Positions 9,115-18,457 of a stretch of DNA of 64,000 bases are shown here, piece after piece. Under the pieces are notes generated by a model. That model saw nothing but the letters and a program-made list of their open reading frames with translations. It had not been told where the DNA came from and made no database searches. A program made the position numbers and the translations under genes. How positions within the stretch are numbered: position 1 is the first letter of the stretch; each line of letters starts with the position of its first letter. Source of the stretch: an uncultured Gammaproteobacteria bacterium (GTDB taxonomy: Bacteria > Pseudomonadota > Gammaproteobacteria > PS1 > Pseudothioglobaceae); NCBI GenBank assembly GCA_902556205.1, contig CACDVH010000001.1, positions 186,001 to 250,000 of the forward strand. Direction: 5' to 3'.

Positions 9115-9830
9115 CGATTTCCTTAAACGAGGTTCTTTTTTATTTCACTCGAGCAGGCTTTGGTGTCAAGGCGCCTATTGGTGTTTCTGAAGATTTTGCA
9201 AGAAGTAATATCTGGATTGCACAAAACGGTTTTGATCCTTCAGAGTGTAGCCTTGTGGCATTGGATAACTTAGATAGTCAAAAAAGTAGTCTCTCCATTC
9301 AATTTGAAAAGACTGGGGATGGGGGTCGCCTGTTTTGTCCTGAAGATAAAGTTCTGTCTGCAATTGAGGCCTCAGTAAGCTGTGTAGACTGGATTGAATT
9401 TAATGGTCTAGATGGAGATTTAAAAGTTACTAATGTTGACTGCCCGTTATTGGTTGTTTCAGCCCTTGGCGCCAATCAATGTTCTGGTATTAAGGTGTCA
9501 TGGGTAGACAGGAGTAATAATCAGTATCAGGTTAATCTAAGCGATGATAGTAATTGGGAAATCATTGCTTCATCAGAGACTCCAATTGAGCAAAGTAACT
9601 ATGCTGATATTGAAATTTCTGCTTTGGATGGTGCCAATAAAACTCCTATAAAAAATGGTAAATTAAAGACATTTAATATTGCCGATGAAAAGCTTAAAAC
9701 CCTCAATAATGGAGTTAGTGTAGGAGATAAATGGCCTGAAATTTATGAATATTTTTCTAGATGTCTAGTTAAATCAAGCGCAGAATCAAGAGCTTCGGGC
9801 GCAGGTGCAGGCCTAGTCGATACTGATTAA
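9096..9830 (+). CDS. DUF3726-like protein of unknown function
   Basis: A 244-residue protein starting at the ATG at 9096 (MSKNGLTISLNEV), inside the last 19 bases of the preceding gene. The first half resembles the DUF3726 family as I recall it (NEVLFYFTRAGFGVKAPIGVSEDFARS). The second half is beta-rich and acidic. No catalytic motif was recognised. The overlap with the 580-residue protein and the shared strand suggest the two products act together, possibly as a complex, in the ALDH/M19 operon. It ends 1 bp before the convergent serine dehydratase stop. Confidence 0.7.
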   Translation: MSKNGLTISLNEVLFYFTRAGFGVKAPIGVSEDFARSNIWIAQNGFDPSECSLVALDNLDSQKSSLSIQFEKTGDGGRLFCPEDKVLSAIEASVSCVDWIEFNGLDGDLKVTNVDCPLLVVSALGANQCSGIKVSWVDRSNNQYQVNLSDDSNWEIIASSETPIEQSNYADIEISALDGANKTPIKNGKLKTFNIADEKLKTLNNGVSVGDKWPEIYEYFSRCLVKSSAESRASGAGAGLVDTD

Positions 9831-9831
9831 A

Positions 9832-11211
9832 TTAGCACTCAATAAAGCTTACTGCTAGACCTCCAAGGGAGGTCTCCTTGTACTTATTAGACATATCAAG
9901 GCCTGTCCTCTTCATAGCTGCAATGCATTGATCTAAAGATATTAAATGCTCACCGCTCTCTCTTAAAGAGAGTGAGCTTGCTGTATATGCTTTAACGGCT
10001 CCAAAGCCATTTCTTTCAATACATGGAACCTGAACAAGCCCTTTTACTGGGTCACAAGTCATACCGATATGATGTTCAAGAGCCATCTCAGCAGCATTTT
10101 CAATTTGTTCACTTGTTCCACCTCTTGCGGCGCATAATCCTGCGGCTGCCATAGATGATGCAGAGCCAACCTCACCTTGACATCCAACTTCAGCGCCAGA
10201 AATTGAACTATTGTGTTTGATTAAGCCACCAATAGCAGAGGCTGATAAAAGGAATTGCCTGATCTGCTCTGGCGAAGCAGCTTTGTGCTTGTAGTAATAG
10301 TATAGAGTCGCCGGTACAACCCCTGCAGCACCATTAGTAGGCGCTGTAACAACCATATGTCCAGCAGCATTTTCCTCATTAACAGCCATAGCATAGGCGC
10401 ACAGCCAGTCGCTAGAACCAGCATTTTCTTTGTCATTTTGAAGGCTCTCATGTAATTGTTTTGCTCTCCTTTTGGTGTTAAGACCTCCAGGCAAAATCCC
10501 CTCTGTTGTTAGGCCTCTTTCTACGCAGGTTTTCATTGCATTCCAAATTTTGTCTAGCTCTTGATTCAGTATCTTTTCTGGAATATTTTCTAGCTCGTTG
10601 GCTTGCTTCATTTCCCAAATCGTTTTGTTATGTTCTTTTGACATTTCAAGCATTTGATCTGAGTTGTCAAATGGGAATGGATAGGCTGAACTTGGTTCTG
10701 CAGCAATTGGTGCCTCCACATTATCAATTTCTGCCAAGGTAGAGATAAAGCCACCACCTATTGAAAAATAGGTGTTTGAAATTAGCAAACTATTAGATTT
10801 ATCGAGAAGTTCAAAAACAATGCCGTTTGGATGCTGCTTTAATGAGTTTCGAGTATCGAAAACAATGTCTTCTTCAGAAAAGAATGTTGCATTTATATCC
10901 TCGGTGATTGCTATAGTCTTTGAATTCCATGTTCGATCAATGACTTCATCCATATTCTCATCAATTATGGTGTTAGGTAGGTAGCCATTGAGCCCTAAGA
11001 CGACTGCCCTGTCGGTAGCATGACCGACACCAGTATAGGCCAATGAATCTTTTAAAGTGCATCTAACATGATAGCCATTTTCGCTAGGATTTGCATCAAC
11101 AAAATGGCGCACATCATTCAGAAATGCATTAGCAGCAACCATAGGCCCCATTGTATGAGAACTAGAGGGCCCGATACCAACCTTAAATAGGTCTAAAACA
11201 CTGATAAACAT
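9832..11211 (-). CDS. sdaA: L-serine dehydratase (L-serine ammonia-lyase), single chain
   Basis: A 459-residue iron-sulfur serine dehydratase converting L-serine to pyruvate and ammonia. The beta-like N-terminus has SVLDLFKVGIGPSSSHTMGPM, and the alpha-like C-terminus has the GAEVGCQGEVGSASSMAAAG and MTCDPVKGLVQVPCIERN segments whose cysteines hold the 4Fe-4S cluster. Its length fits the fused alpha/beta type II enzyme. It sits between the betaine-like gene cluster and the glycine cleavage genes. This would let serine formed from glycine plus a C1 unit enter central metabolism as pyruvate. It is transcribed toward the DUF3726 gene. Confidence 0.93.
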   Translation of the reverse strand: MFISVLDLFKVGIGPSSSHTMGPMVAANAFLNDVRHFVDANPSENGYHVRCTLKDSLAYTGVGHATDRAVVLGLNGYLPNTIIDENMDEVIDRTWNSKTIAITEDINATFFSEEDIVFDTRNSLKQHPNGIVFELLDKSNSLLISNTYFSIGGGFISTLAEIDNVEAPIAAEPSSAYPFPFDNSDQMLEMSKEHNKTIWEMKQANELENIPEKILNQELDKIWNAMKTCVERGLTTEGILPGGLNTKRRAKQLHESLQNDKENAGSSDWLCAYAMAVNEENAAGHMVVTAPTNGAAGVVPATLYYYYKHKAASPEQIRQFLLSASAIGGLIKHNSSISGAEVGCQGEVGSASSMAAAGLCAARGGTSEQIENAAEMALEHHIGMTCDPVKGLVQVPCIERNGFGAVKAYTASSLSLRESGEHLISLDQCIAAMKRTGLDMSNKYKETSLGGLAVSFIEC

Positions 11212-11380
11212 GGTAAATTTATTGATACAAAAAATTCCATTCTACATCATGAAAGAAATTCAATCTATTAAAAAATTCACTAATTGTTGAATTGTTTTAG
11301 GGTACTTTTTTTAAAAGTAATGATCAAACTAATTAATTATAATAACGTTATCAAATTAATATTTTATTTGCCGATAAGTT
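11212..11380. promoter_or_regulatory. Divergent spacer between sdaA and the CysC fusion gene
   Basis: This 169-bp AT-rich region holds divergent promoters for sdaA and the APS-kinase fusion. It contains a 10-bp palindrome, ATAACGTTAT, at 11342-11351, 30 bp before the kinase start. The region does not encode the missing CysN GTPase domain in any frame I could follow, so the kinase fusion is not a frameshifted longer gene. Confidence 0.35.
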
Positions 11381-12391
11381 ATGTCAGAGAATGATCACTT
11401 TAGTAGACTCCATAATCTTCTTGACAGAATTAATGCTGGCCATGAAAAAATTAATAAGGTTGCAGAAAAGTCAGAGCCTTCAGATCAATTAGCAGCTTAT
11501 ATTCTTTGGTTTGATAGTGAGCCAATGATACCCGAGCGAACTTATAGTATTGATTTTGAGACTGAAAGCACATTGGTCCAGGTAACTGATCTTAGCTTTA
11601 AAATTGATGTTGATTCATTGAGTCAGCTCGCAGCTAAAAAGCTTGACCAAGATGAGATTGGTTATTGCAAGCTATCCTTAGGTCAGAGGGTTTCTTTTGA
11701 TTCATACACTAGTGATCAAAAAACTGGCTCGTTTAAAGTTTTTGATACATTTAACAACTCAATGGTTGGTGCAGGATTAATTGATTTTGCTCTAAGACGT
11801 GCTCAAAACATTAGCTGGCATCAAACAAATATTAATCAAGAGACTCGTTCCAAAAATAAAAAACAAAAGCCCTGTGTGCTCTGGTTTACTGGACTATCTG
11901 GTTCTGGAAAATCAACTATAGCTGATGAGCTTGAGAAGAAACTTCATGAGCTAGGCAAGCATACGATGCTCCTCGATGGTGATAATGTTCGACATGGTCT
12001 AAATCGAGATTTAGGATTTACAGATCAAGATAGAGTTGAAAATATTCGCAGGATTGCAGAAGTATCAAAGCTTATGGTCTCCTCAGGATTAATTACCATT
12101 GTTTCATTTATCTCCCCATTTCGTTCAGAGCGTTCAATGGCAAGGAAATTGTTTAATGATGGTGAGTTCATTGAGATTTATATTGATACACCAATTGAAG
12201 TGTGTGAAGCAAGGGACTCTAAAGGGCTCTATAAAAAAGCAAGAGCTGGACAATTAAAAAACTTCACAGGTATTGACTCAGATTATGAAGCGCCTGAGAT
12301 GTCAGAAATTGTTCTTCAAAATAGTGACGCAAATATTGATGATCTTGTGAATAACATTCTTGATTATCTGAGAACAAACTCAAATATATAA
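11381..12391 (+). CDS. cysC: Adenylylsulfate (APS) kinase fused to a CysN C-terminal domain
   Basis: A 336-residue fusion. Residues about 35-145 match the last beta-barrel of sulfate adenylyltransferase subunit 1 (AYILWFDSEPMIPERTYSI, KLDQDEIGYCKLSL, VGAGLIDFALRRA). Residues about 160-336 form a complete APS kinase with P-loop GLSGSGKS, DGDNVRHGLNRDLGF and the SFISPFRSER segment. Ordinary CysNC fusions also carry the N-terminal GTPase and domain II, which are absent here, and no cysD is nearby. The kinase makes PAPS from APS and ATP. It could act with an ATP sulfurylase encoded elsewhere. CysQ, which removes PAP, is encoded about 6 kb downstream. Confidence 0.88.
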   Translation: MSENDHFSRLHNLLDRINAGHEKINKVAEKSEPSDQLAAYILWFDSEPMIPERTYSIDFETESTLVQVTDLSFKIDVDSLSQLAAKKLDQDEIGYCKLSLGQRVSFDSYTSDQKTGSFKVFDTFNNSMVGAGLIDFALRRAQNISWHQTNINQETRSKNKKQKPCVLWFTGLSGSGKSTIADELEKKLHELGKHTMLLDGDNVRHGLNRDLGFTDQDRVENIRRIAEVSKLMVSSGLITIVSFISPFRSERSMARKLFNDGEFIEIYIDTPIEVCEARDSKGLYKKARAGQLKNFTGIDSDYEAPEMSEIVLQNSDANIDDLVNNILDYLRTNSNI

Positions 12392-12419
12392 TTAATGAAC
12401 TATTTATTTAACATCTAAA

Positions 12420-13358
12420 ATGGCAATACTATTAGCGTCTACTGATTTCTGGGAAGATATGGAGGTTTGGTCTAGTGGCCTTCAAGAGGCTATGCCAGAG
12501 ATGGATGTTAGAGTCTATCCGGATGAGGGCGACGTTAATGATATCGAGTATGCAGTCGTCTGGAAACATCCAAGAGGAATTCTCACAAGATACCCAAATT
12601 TAAAAGCAATACTATCATTAGGTGCAGGAGTGGACCACGTAATTAGTGATCCTGAATTGCCTGATGAGCTTCCTATAGTTCGGCTGGTTGATAAAAAATT
12701 AACCCATGAAATGATCCTTCATTCTCTGCACTGGGTTTTGCATTTTCATAGTGACCAGTATCTTTATAGAATTCAGCAACAAAGTCGTGAATGGATTCAG
12801 CAAAGCTCAGTTCAATCAGAAGATCGTACTATTGGAATCATGGGTCTAGGCAACATTGGCAAGGCAATTGGTGACTCACTTATTAATTTAGACTTTAAAG
12901 TTATTGGTTGGGGCGCAAGTCCAAAAAGTTCACTTGGTGCAATTGAATATTATTATGGCCAGGAGCAGTTATCTGGGTTTCTAAGTCAAACTGATATACT
13001 CATTAATGTTCTGCCATTAACTGAAAACACTAAAGATATATTGACCAAAACCGAGCTTAGTTATCTTCCTAAAGGCTCGTTCATCATTAACATCGGAAGG
13101 GGTGGTATTATTAATGAGAGTGACCTGTTATCTATATTAGATACACGGTACATTGCTGCTGCAGCTTTGGACGTGTTCGCAGAAGAGCCACTCCCTGAAA
13201 ATAATTCACTTTGGGACCATCCTTCTGTGTATGTGACTCCTCATATTGCGGGTCAAAGCAATCCTAGTTCTGCGGCAAAAACAATCGCTGAAAATATTCG
13301 GCTTATTGAAATGGGAGAGTCCCCTTATCCTATATATAGCTTGAATAGTGGGTATTAG
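12420..13358 (+). CDS. D-2-hydroxyacid dehydrogenase, glyoxylate/hydroxypyruvate reductase A-like
   Basis: A 312-residue GhrA-type dehydrogenase that probably reduces glyoxylate or hydroxypyruvate (or a related 2-oxoacid) with NAD(P)H. The Rossmann motif is GIMGLGNIGKAIG, and the catalytic triad lies in NIGRGGIIN (Arg), DVFAEEPLP (Glu) and TPHIAGQS (His). It follows the APS-kinase gene by 28 bp on the same strand. Next to glycine and serine metabolism a role with glyoxylate or hydroxypyruvate is plausible, though this is contextual. No signal peptide or fusion is present. Confidence 0.85.
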   Translation: MAILLASTDFWEDMEVWSSGLQEAMPEMDVRVYPDEGDVNDIEYAVVWKHPRGILTRYPNLKAILSLGAGVDHVISDPELPDELPIVRLVDKKLTHEMILHSLHWVLHFHSDQYLYRIQQQSREWIQQSSVQSEDRTIGIMGLGNIGKAIGDSLINLDFKVIGWGASPKSSLGAIEYYYGQEQLSGFLSQTDILINVLPLTENTKDILTKTELSYLPKGSFIINIGRGGIINESDLLSILDTRYIAAAALDVFAEEPLPENNSLWDHPSVYVTPHIAGQSNPSSAAKTIAENIRLIEMGESPYPIYSLNSGY

Positions 13359-13477
13359 TCAACAATATATTTAGCTTAATAATTTAACAACATTTGATTC
13401 TAAATTAGAAGATTTATAATTAGGTTATACTTACTAAGTTATTTATATGAATTCATGGCCAATTGAATTCAACTAAA

Positions 13478-13497
13478 AAGACTAAGTCTTATATAAT
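13478..13497 (+). promoter_or_regulatory. Candidate gcvT promoter (-10) with palindromic operator
   Basis: A perfect -10 box TATAAT lies at 13492-13497, 24 bp before the chosen gcvT ATG. Directly upstream is the inverted repeat AAGACT-A-AGTCTT (13478-13490), which would fall in the -35/-10 spacer (a weak -35 such as TTCAAC lies at 13468-13473). A repressor here would block RNA polymerase. This position would put the TTG at 13507 almost at the transcript start and so favours translation from 13522. Confidence 0.45.
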
Positions 13498-13521
13498 ATT
13501 GTTTTTTTGAGACAAAATCTA

Positions 13522-14646
13522 ATGTCTGTAGGAAGTGAAATAAGAACAACTCCTTTCCATAAGATGCATGTTGATGCAGGTGCAAAAATGGTTCCTTTCG
13601 CGGGTTATGAAATGCCTGTGAGTTATCCTCTTGGAATAAAAAAAGAGCACAATCACACAAGAGAAAGAGCTGGACTCTTTGACGTATCACACATGGGACA
13701 AATTAGATTATCTGGCGAGCAGGCAATGAGTGCCTTGGAGTCATTAGTTCCAGTTGACATTATTGATTTGCCCCTGATGAAGACGCGCTACGCCCTTTTC
13801 ACAAGTGAAAATGGCGGTGTATTGGATGATCTAATGGTTACAAATCTTGGAGATAACACTTTATTTCTAGTTGTCAATGCCGCATGTAAACATGCTGACT
13901 ATGAGCATTTACAGCATCATTTGGGCGCAAGTTGCGAATTAGAGCTCTATGATGATTTAGCTTTGCTGGCCTTACAAGGTCCCAAGGCCTCTTCAGTTTT
14001 AAGCGCATTAGCTCCTGAGGTTGAAGAAATGACATTTATGACTGCAATGCAGTTGATGATTAATAATATAGATTGTTTTGTTACTCGCTCGGGATACACA
14101 GGAGAGGACGGTTTTGAAATCTCAGTTTCGGCACAGGATGCTGAAAATCTTGCAGATATATTGCTATCAAGTGATGAGGTTGAGTGGATAGGATTGGGTG
14201 CTAGAGATTCGTTACGTCTTGAAGCCGGCTTATCTCTTTATGGGCATGAACTTGACAGTAGTCACAGCCCAGTTGAGTCCTCTTTAAATTGGGCACTTTC
14301 AAAAGTCAGAAGGCTAGGCAAGGAACGTGAGGGTAATTATTTAGGTGATAATATCATTTTAGATCAACTTGAAAATGGCTCTGACACAAAAGTAGTGGGC
14401 CTACTTCCAGAAGGAAGGATGCCGGTTAGAGATGGAGCAATAATTCAGGATGAAAACGGTAATCAAGTTGGGTATGTTACAAGTGGGGGTTTTGGCCCAA
14501 CTTTAAATCAGCCAATATCCATTGCTAGATTAGAGACAAAATTTACAAATAGCCAGTCAAAAATTTTTGCACTGGTCAGAGAGAAGAAAATAGCAGTTGA
14601 GATTGTTAAACTGCCATTTGTTAAACACAACTATTACAGAGGTTGA
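13522..14646 (+). CDS. gcvT: Glycine cleavage system T protein (aminomethyltransferase)
   Basis: A 374-residue GcvT, which moves the methylene group from aminomethyl-lipoyl-H protein to tetrahydrofolate and releases ammonia. Characteristic segments are TPFHKMHVDAGAKMVPFAGYEMPV at the N-terminus, VSHMGQI, LALQGPKA and SGYTGEDGFEI. The ATG at 13522 is preferred over an upstream TTG (13507) because of homology and the likely promoter position. It is first in a gcvT-gcvH-gcvP-ACT protein operon. The location beside creatinase and sarcosine oxidase fits glycine as their shared product. Confidence 0.96.
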   Translation: MSVGSEIRTTPFHKMHVDAGAKMVPFAGYEMPVSYPLGIKKEHNHTRERAGLFDVSHMGQIRLSGEQAMSALESLVPVDIIDLPLMKTRYALFTSENGGVLDDLMVTNLGDNTLFLVVNAACKHADYEHLQHHLGASCELELYDDLALLALQGPKASSVLSALAPEVEEMTFMTAMQLMINNIDCFVTRSGYTGEDGFEISVSAQDAENLADILLSSDEVEWIGLGARDSLRLEAGLSLYGHELDSSHSPVESSLNWALSKVRRLGKEREGNYLGDNIILDQLENGSDTKVVGLLPEGRMPVRDGAIIQDENGNQVGYVTSGGFGPTLNQPISIARLETKFTNSQSKIFALVREKKIAVEIVKLPFVKHNYYRG

Positions 14647-14665
14647 ACATTGATAAGGAGAAGTA

Positions 14666-15037
14666 ATGAGTATTAAGTATTCTGAAGATCATGAATGGGT
14701 TGATGCTAAAGAAGATGATTTAGTAGTAATTGGAATAACAGATTTTGCTCAAGAGCAATTGGGTGATTTGGTATACGTAGAGCTGCCAGAAGTTGGCGAT
14801 GAATGCACAAAGGGTGAAAATATATCTGTCATTGAGTCAGTGAAAGCTGCTTCTGATTTAGTGGCGCCTGTTTCTGGTTCAATTATTGAAGTGAACAGCA
14901 GACTAGAGGATGAGCCAGAGATTGTGACTGAGGATTCAATGGGTGAAGGATGGTTTATTAAGGTTAAGTTGTCTGACCCAGCTGAGCTAGATGAGTTGAT
15001 GGATGAAGAGGCATACAACTCATTTATTGAAGAGTAG
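14666..15037 (+). CDS. gcvH: Glycine cleavage system H protein (lipoyl carrier)
   Basis: A 123-residue lipoyl-domain protein that shuttles the aminomethyl intermediate between the P, T and L proteins. The lipoylated lysine is K60 in [11 protein letters not shown]. The N-terminal KYSEDHEW is typical. A clear Shine-Dalgarno AAGGAG (14655-14660) precedes the ATG by 5 bp. It lies between gcvT and gcvP in the usual order; gcvP starts 22 bp downstream. The L protein (dihydrolipoyl dehydrogenase) is not in the window. Confidence 0.97.
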   Translation: MSIKYSEDHEWVDAKEDDLVVIGITDFAQEQLGDLVYVELPEVGDECTKGENISVIESVKAASDLVAPVSGSIIEVNSRLEDEPEIVTEDSMGEGWFIKVKLSDPAELDELMDEEAYNSFIEE

Positions 15038-15059
15038 AGCACCTGAAAGAGAGACGTTA

Positions 15060-17912
15060 ATGAAAAATAAGATTGAAGATTTGTTGAATAATGATGCTTT
15101 TACCAATAGGCATATAGGATCATCGAGCGAGCAAAAAAATCAAATGCTTGACTATCTTGGTTTTGATAACTTAGATAAATTAATTGATGAAATAGTGCCA
15201 GATGTTATTCGCAGAAAAGAGCCAATGAATATTGCTGATGGGATGTCAGAGCTTGCTGCACTTAAACAGCTAAGAAATCTAGCAAGAATGAATATTCGTT
15301 ACAAGTCTTTTATTGGCCAGGGCTACTACAATTCAATTACCCCTCCAGTCATACAGCGAAATGTGGAAGAAAATCCAGCTTGGTATACTGCCTATACACC
15401 CTATCAGCCTGAGATTTCTCAAGGTCGTCTTGAAGCTCTAATGAATTTCCAAACAATGGTCTCAGACTTAACTGGTATGGATTTAGCAAACGCCTCTATG
15501 CTTGATGAGGCAACTGCTTGTGCAGAGGCCATGACATTAAGTCATCGAGTCAGTAAGTCTAAGAGCAATGTTTTTTTTGTTGCGAACGACTGCTATGCCC
15601 AGAACCTTGAGGTTATTAAAACAAGGGCTGAGCCATTGAACATTGAAATAGTTTTTGGTGACCCTCTTGTGGATTTAAAAGATCTAGATTGTTTTGGTGT
15701 TCTGCTTCAGTACCCAAATACCTATGGCGCTTTTAGTGATTTCACAAAGTTGATAGACTCTATTCATGAGAAGAACGCACTTGTTGCTGTGAGTGCTGAT
15801 TTACTAGCATTAACTCTGCTTAAACCGCCGGGTGAAATGGGAGCTGATATTGTAGTAGGCAATACTCAAAGGTTTGGTGTTCCAATTGGGTATGGCGGGC
15901 CTCATGCTGCCTACATGTCGACCAGGGATAAGTATAAGCGATCAATGCCTGGAAGAATTATTGGCGCATCAGTTGATACAAAAGGCAGGCTTGCATATCG
16001 ATTAGCATTGCAGACTCGTGAGCAACATATACGCAGAGAGAAAGCGACAAGCAACATTTGTACTGCACAAGCCCTATTGGCTATCATGGCTAGCATGTAT
16101 GCAGTCTATCATGGCCCAGAGGGGCTGAGAAATATAGCGCGACGCATTCATAAATATGCCAGCGTATTTACTGATGGAATGAAGGAAATGGGGTTTAATG
16201 TTATTAATGACTCTTATTTTGATACCCTGTCTATTGAAGTTAAAAATTCAGATGCAATAGTTATGCAAGCTGAAAAAAATGGCTACAACATTAATGTGTT
16301 TAGTAAAACACTTGTCTCAGTTTCATTTGATGAGCTCAGTACTCCTGAAGACATAGAGTACTTGTGGAGAATTTTCAATACCGAGTCAGAATTGAGTGCC
16401 CAGTCACTATTTGAAAAAAACAAATCAAAAATCAAAAAGAATTTAAAGAGGGAGTCTGATTTTTTAACGCATGAAGTCTTTAATACTTATCGTTCGGAAA
16501 CCAATATGATGAGATATATTCGTTATCTTGGAGATAAGGATATCGCACTGGATCGTTCAATGATTCCACTTGGATCGTGCACAATGAAACTTAACGCAGC
16601 AGCAGAGTTGATTCCAGTGAGTTGGCCAGAATTTTCTCAAATTCATCCAGCAGTTCCGATGAATCAGGTGATTGGTTATCAGCAGATGATTAGTGAACTT
16701 GAGGAGATGCTATGCGAGGCGACTGGTTATTCAGCCATTTCACTTCAGCCCAATTCTGGAGCTCAAGGGGAGTACGCTGGATTAATTGCAATTAGAGGAT
16801 ATCATCAAAGTCGGGGTGATGAAAATCGAAACATCTGTTTGATTCCATCATCGGCTCATGGTACAAATCCTGCCTCTGCCCAGATGGCTGGAATGAAAGT
16901 TATAGTGATTGACAGTACAGATGAGGGCAATATTGATCTTGTGGATTTAAGAGCAAAAACTAAGGAACACGAAGAGAATCTTGCCGCAATAATGATTACA
17001 TACCCTTCAACTCATGGTGTTTTTGAAAAAGACGTGAGAGAGGTTTGCAATATTATCCATGATGCTGGTGGGCAAGTATATATTGATGGCGCGAATATGA
17101 ATGCAATGGTTGGACTGTCTGCTCCAGGGGAGTTTGGCGGAGATGTCTCGCACCTAAACCTTCATAAGACATTTGCAATTCCTCATGGTGGCGGTGGTCC
17201 GGGTGTTGGCCCAATTGGGGTAAAAGAACACTTGATCGATTTTTTACCGAGAACACCTCTTAATAATACAGATGTTGGAAGTATTTCAGGTGCCCCTTGG
17301 GGTTCAGGGAGTATCCTTCCAATAAGTTGGATGTATATTGCAATGCTCGGAAAAGATGGACTCTATGAGTCAACCTGTAACGCTATTTTGAACGCAAATT
17401 ATATTGCCAAGCGCCTTGAGGAGCACTATCCAATTCTTTACAGTGACGAAAATGGAAGAATCGCTCATGAATGTATTATTGATATTAGACCCATTAAAGA
17501 CTCAGTGGGAATAAGTGTTGATGATGTCGCCAAGCGTTTAATAGATTTTGGTTTTCATGCACCTACAATGTCTTTTCCAGTTGCTGGAACATTGATGATC
17601 GAGCCAACAGAGTCTGAGTCTTTGGATGAGCTTGATCGGTTCTGTGAGGCAATGATTCAAATAAGAAAAGAAATCAAAAAGATTGAGTCAGGTGAATATT
17701 CGACGGAAGATAATCCATTAATTAATTCGCCGCACACTTTAGAAATGGTAACATCGTCTCAATGGGAGTTTTCATATTCCAGGGAAGAGGCCGCTTATCC
17801 TGTTGAGAGCCTAAGGCGAGTCAAGTACTGGCCACCAGTTTCAAGAGTAGATAATGTCTATGGTGATAAGAATTTAGTTTGTTCTTGTCCGAGTATTGAA
17901 GAATATAAGTAG
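15060..17912 (+). CDS. gcvP: Glycine dehydrogenase (decarboxylating), P protein
   Basis: A 950-residue single-chain P protein, the PLP enzyme that decarboxylates glycine and transfers the aminomethyl group to GcvH. The PLP lysine is K703 in [16 protein letters not shown]. The N-terminal RHIG and the C-terminal [20 protein letters not shown] are family hallmarks. The ATG at 15060 gives the standard N-terminus ([12 protein letters not shown]); longer readings run into gcvH. Full length and apparently intact. It is followed 6 bp later by an ACT-domain gene. Confidence 0.97.
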   Translation: MKNKIEDLLNNDAFTNRHIGSSSEQKNQMLDYLGFDNLDKLIDEIVPDVIRRKEPMNIADGMSELAALKQLRNLARMNIRYKSFIGQGYYNSITPPVIQRNVEENPAWYTAYTPYQPEISQGRLEALMNFQTMVSDLTGMDLANASMLDEATACAEAMTLSHRVSKSKSNVFFVANDCYAQNLEVIKTRAEPLNIEIVFGDPLVDLKDLDCFGVLLQYPNTYGAFSDFTKLIDSIHEKNALVAVSADLLALTLLKPPGEMGADIVVGNTQRFGVPIGYGGPHAAYMSTRDKYKRSMPGRIIGASVDTKGRLAYRLALQTREQHIRREKATSNICTAQALLAIMASMYAVYHGPEGLRNIARRIHKYASVFTDGMKEMGFNVINDSYFDTLSIEVKNSDAIVMQAEKNGYNINVFSKTLVSVSFDELSTPEDIEYLWRIFNTESELSAQSLFEKNKSKIKKNLKRESDFLTHEVFNTYRSETNMMRYIRYLGDKDIALDRSMIPLGSCTMKLNAAAELIPVSWPEFSQIHPAVPMNQVIGYQQMISELEEMLCEATGYSAISLQPNSGAQGEYAGLIAIRGYHQSRGDENRNICLIPSSAHGTNPASAQMAGMKVIVIDSTDEGNIDLVDLRAKTKEHEENLAAIMITYPSTHGVFEKDVREVCNIIHDAGGQVYIDGANMNAMVGLSAPGEFGGDVSHLNLHKTFAIPHGGGGPGVGPIGVKEHLIDFLPRTPLNNTDVGSISGAPWGSGSILPISWMYIAMLGKDGLYESTCNAILNANYIAKRLEEHYPILYSDENGRIAHECIIDIRPIKDSVGISVDDVAKRLIDFGFHAPTMSFPVAGTLMIEPTESESLDELDRFCEAMIQIRKEIKKIESGEYSTEDNPLINSPHTLEMVTSSQWEFSYSREEAAYPVESLRRVKYWPPVSRVDNVYGDKNLVCSCPSIEEYK

Positions 17913-17918
17913 ATTTTT

Positions 17919-18437
17919 ATGAAATCATTTTTGATTAGCGTTTTGGGAGACGACAAGCCTGGTCTTGTTGACGGCCTATCAAAGATTATTGTTTCAAATA
18001 ATGGGGACTGGATTGAAAGTAATATGTCCAGTTTCGAAGGCAAATTTGCTGGCATCCTTAAAGTCAATGTCCCATCAAGTGATGCTTCAAATCTAAAAAA
18101 AGATTTAACTAACGCGTCTTTAGGCCTTCAAATTGCTTGTGAAGAAACGCTTCCTGTTGATGAGCTGAGCAATGTTAAAAGTTATAATATTGAGCTTATT
18201 GGGCAAAACCATGTTGGAATTATTAATAAACTATCTCATGTTTTGGCGGATGAGTTGCAAGCTAATGTTGAAGAGCTAAAGACTGAAATCATTGATGCTT
18301 CGATGTCAGGAGAGCAACTTTTCAAAGCTCAAATTACTCTTCATATTCCTAATGATCTTGATGAAAATCTTGTGAGAGATAAGCTCGAGCTTATTGCTGA
18401 TGAGATGATGGTAGAGATCTATTCATACGAGAGCTAA
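17919..18437 (+). CDS. GcvR-like protein with two ACT domains
   Basis: A 172-residue protein with two ACT-like halves: an N-terminal ISVLGDDKPGLVDGLSKII and a second YNIELIGQNHVGIINKLSHVL. This matches the glycine cleavage repressor GcvR, which in E. coli binds glycine and antagonises the activator GcvA. It is 6 bp downstream of gcvP and so is co-expressed with the system it probably regulates. No GcvA-type LysR regulator is visible in the window, so it may act differently here. Confidence 0.8.
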   Translation: MKSFLISVLGDDKPGLVDGLSKIIVSNNGDWIESNMSSFEGKFAGILKVNVPSSDASNLKKDLTNASLGLQIACEETLPVDELSNVKSYNIELIGQNHVGIINKLSHVLADELQANVEELKTEIIDASMSGEQLFKAQITLHIPNDLDENLVRDKLELIADEMMVEIYSYES

Positions 18438-18454
18438 GGCTGCTCTAAAGCCTT
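18436..18454. terminator. Weak hairpin between convergent gcv operon and cysQ
   Basis: The stem AAGGCT (18436-18441) pairs with AGCCTT (18449-18454) across a 7-base loop and sits in the 20-bp gap between convergent genes. The T-tract after it is short, so this is a marginal, possibly bidirectional terminator. Confidence 0.4.
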
Positions 18455-18457
18455 TAT

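Noticed and set aside
13359-13521. Possible glycine riboswitch upstream of gcvT
   Set aside because: The conserved purine-rich aptamer core segments are absent; the region is plain AT-rich DNA with a promoter-like box and a palindrome.
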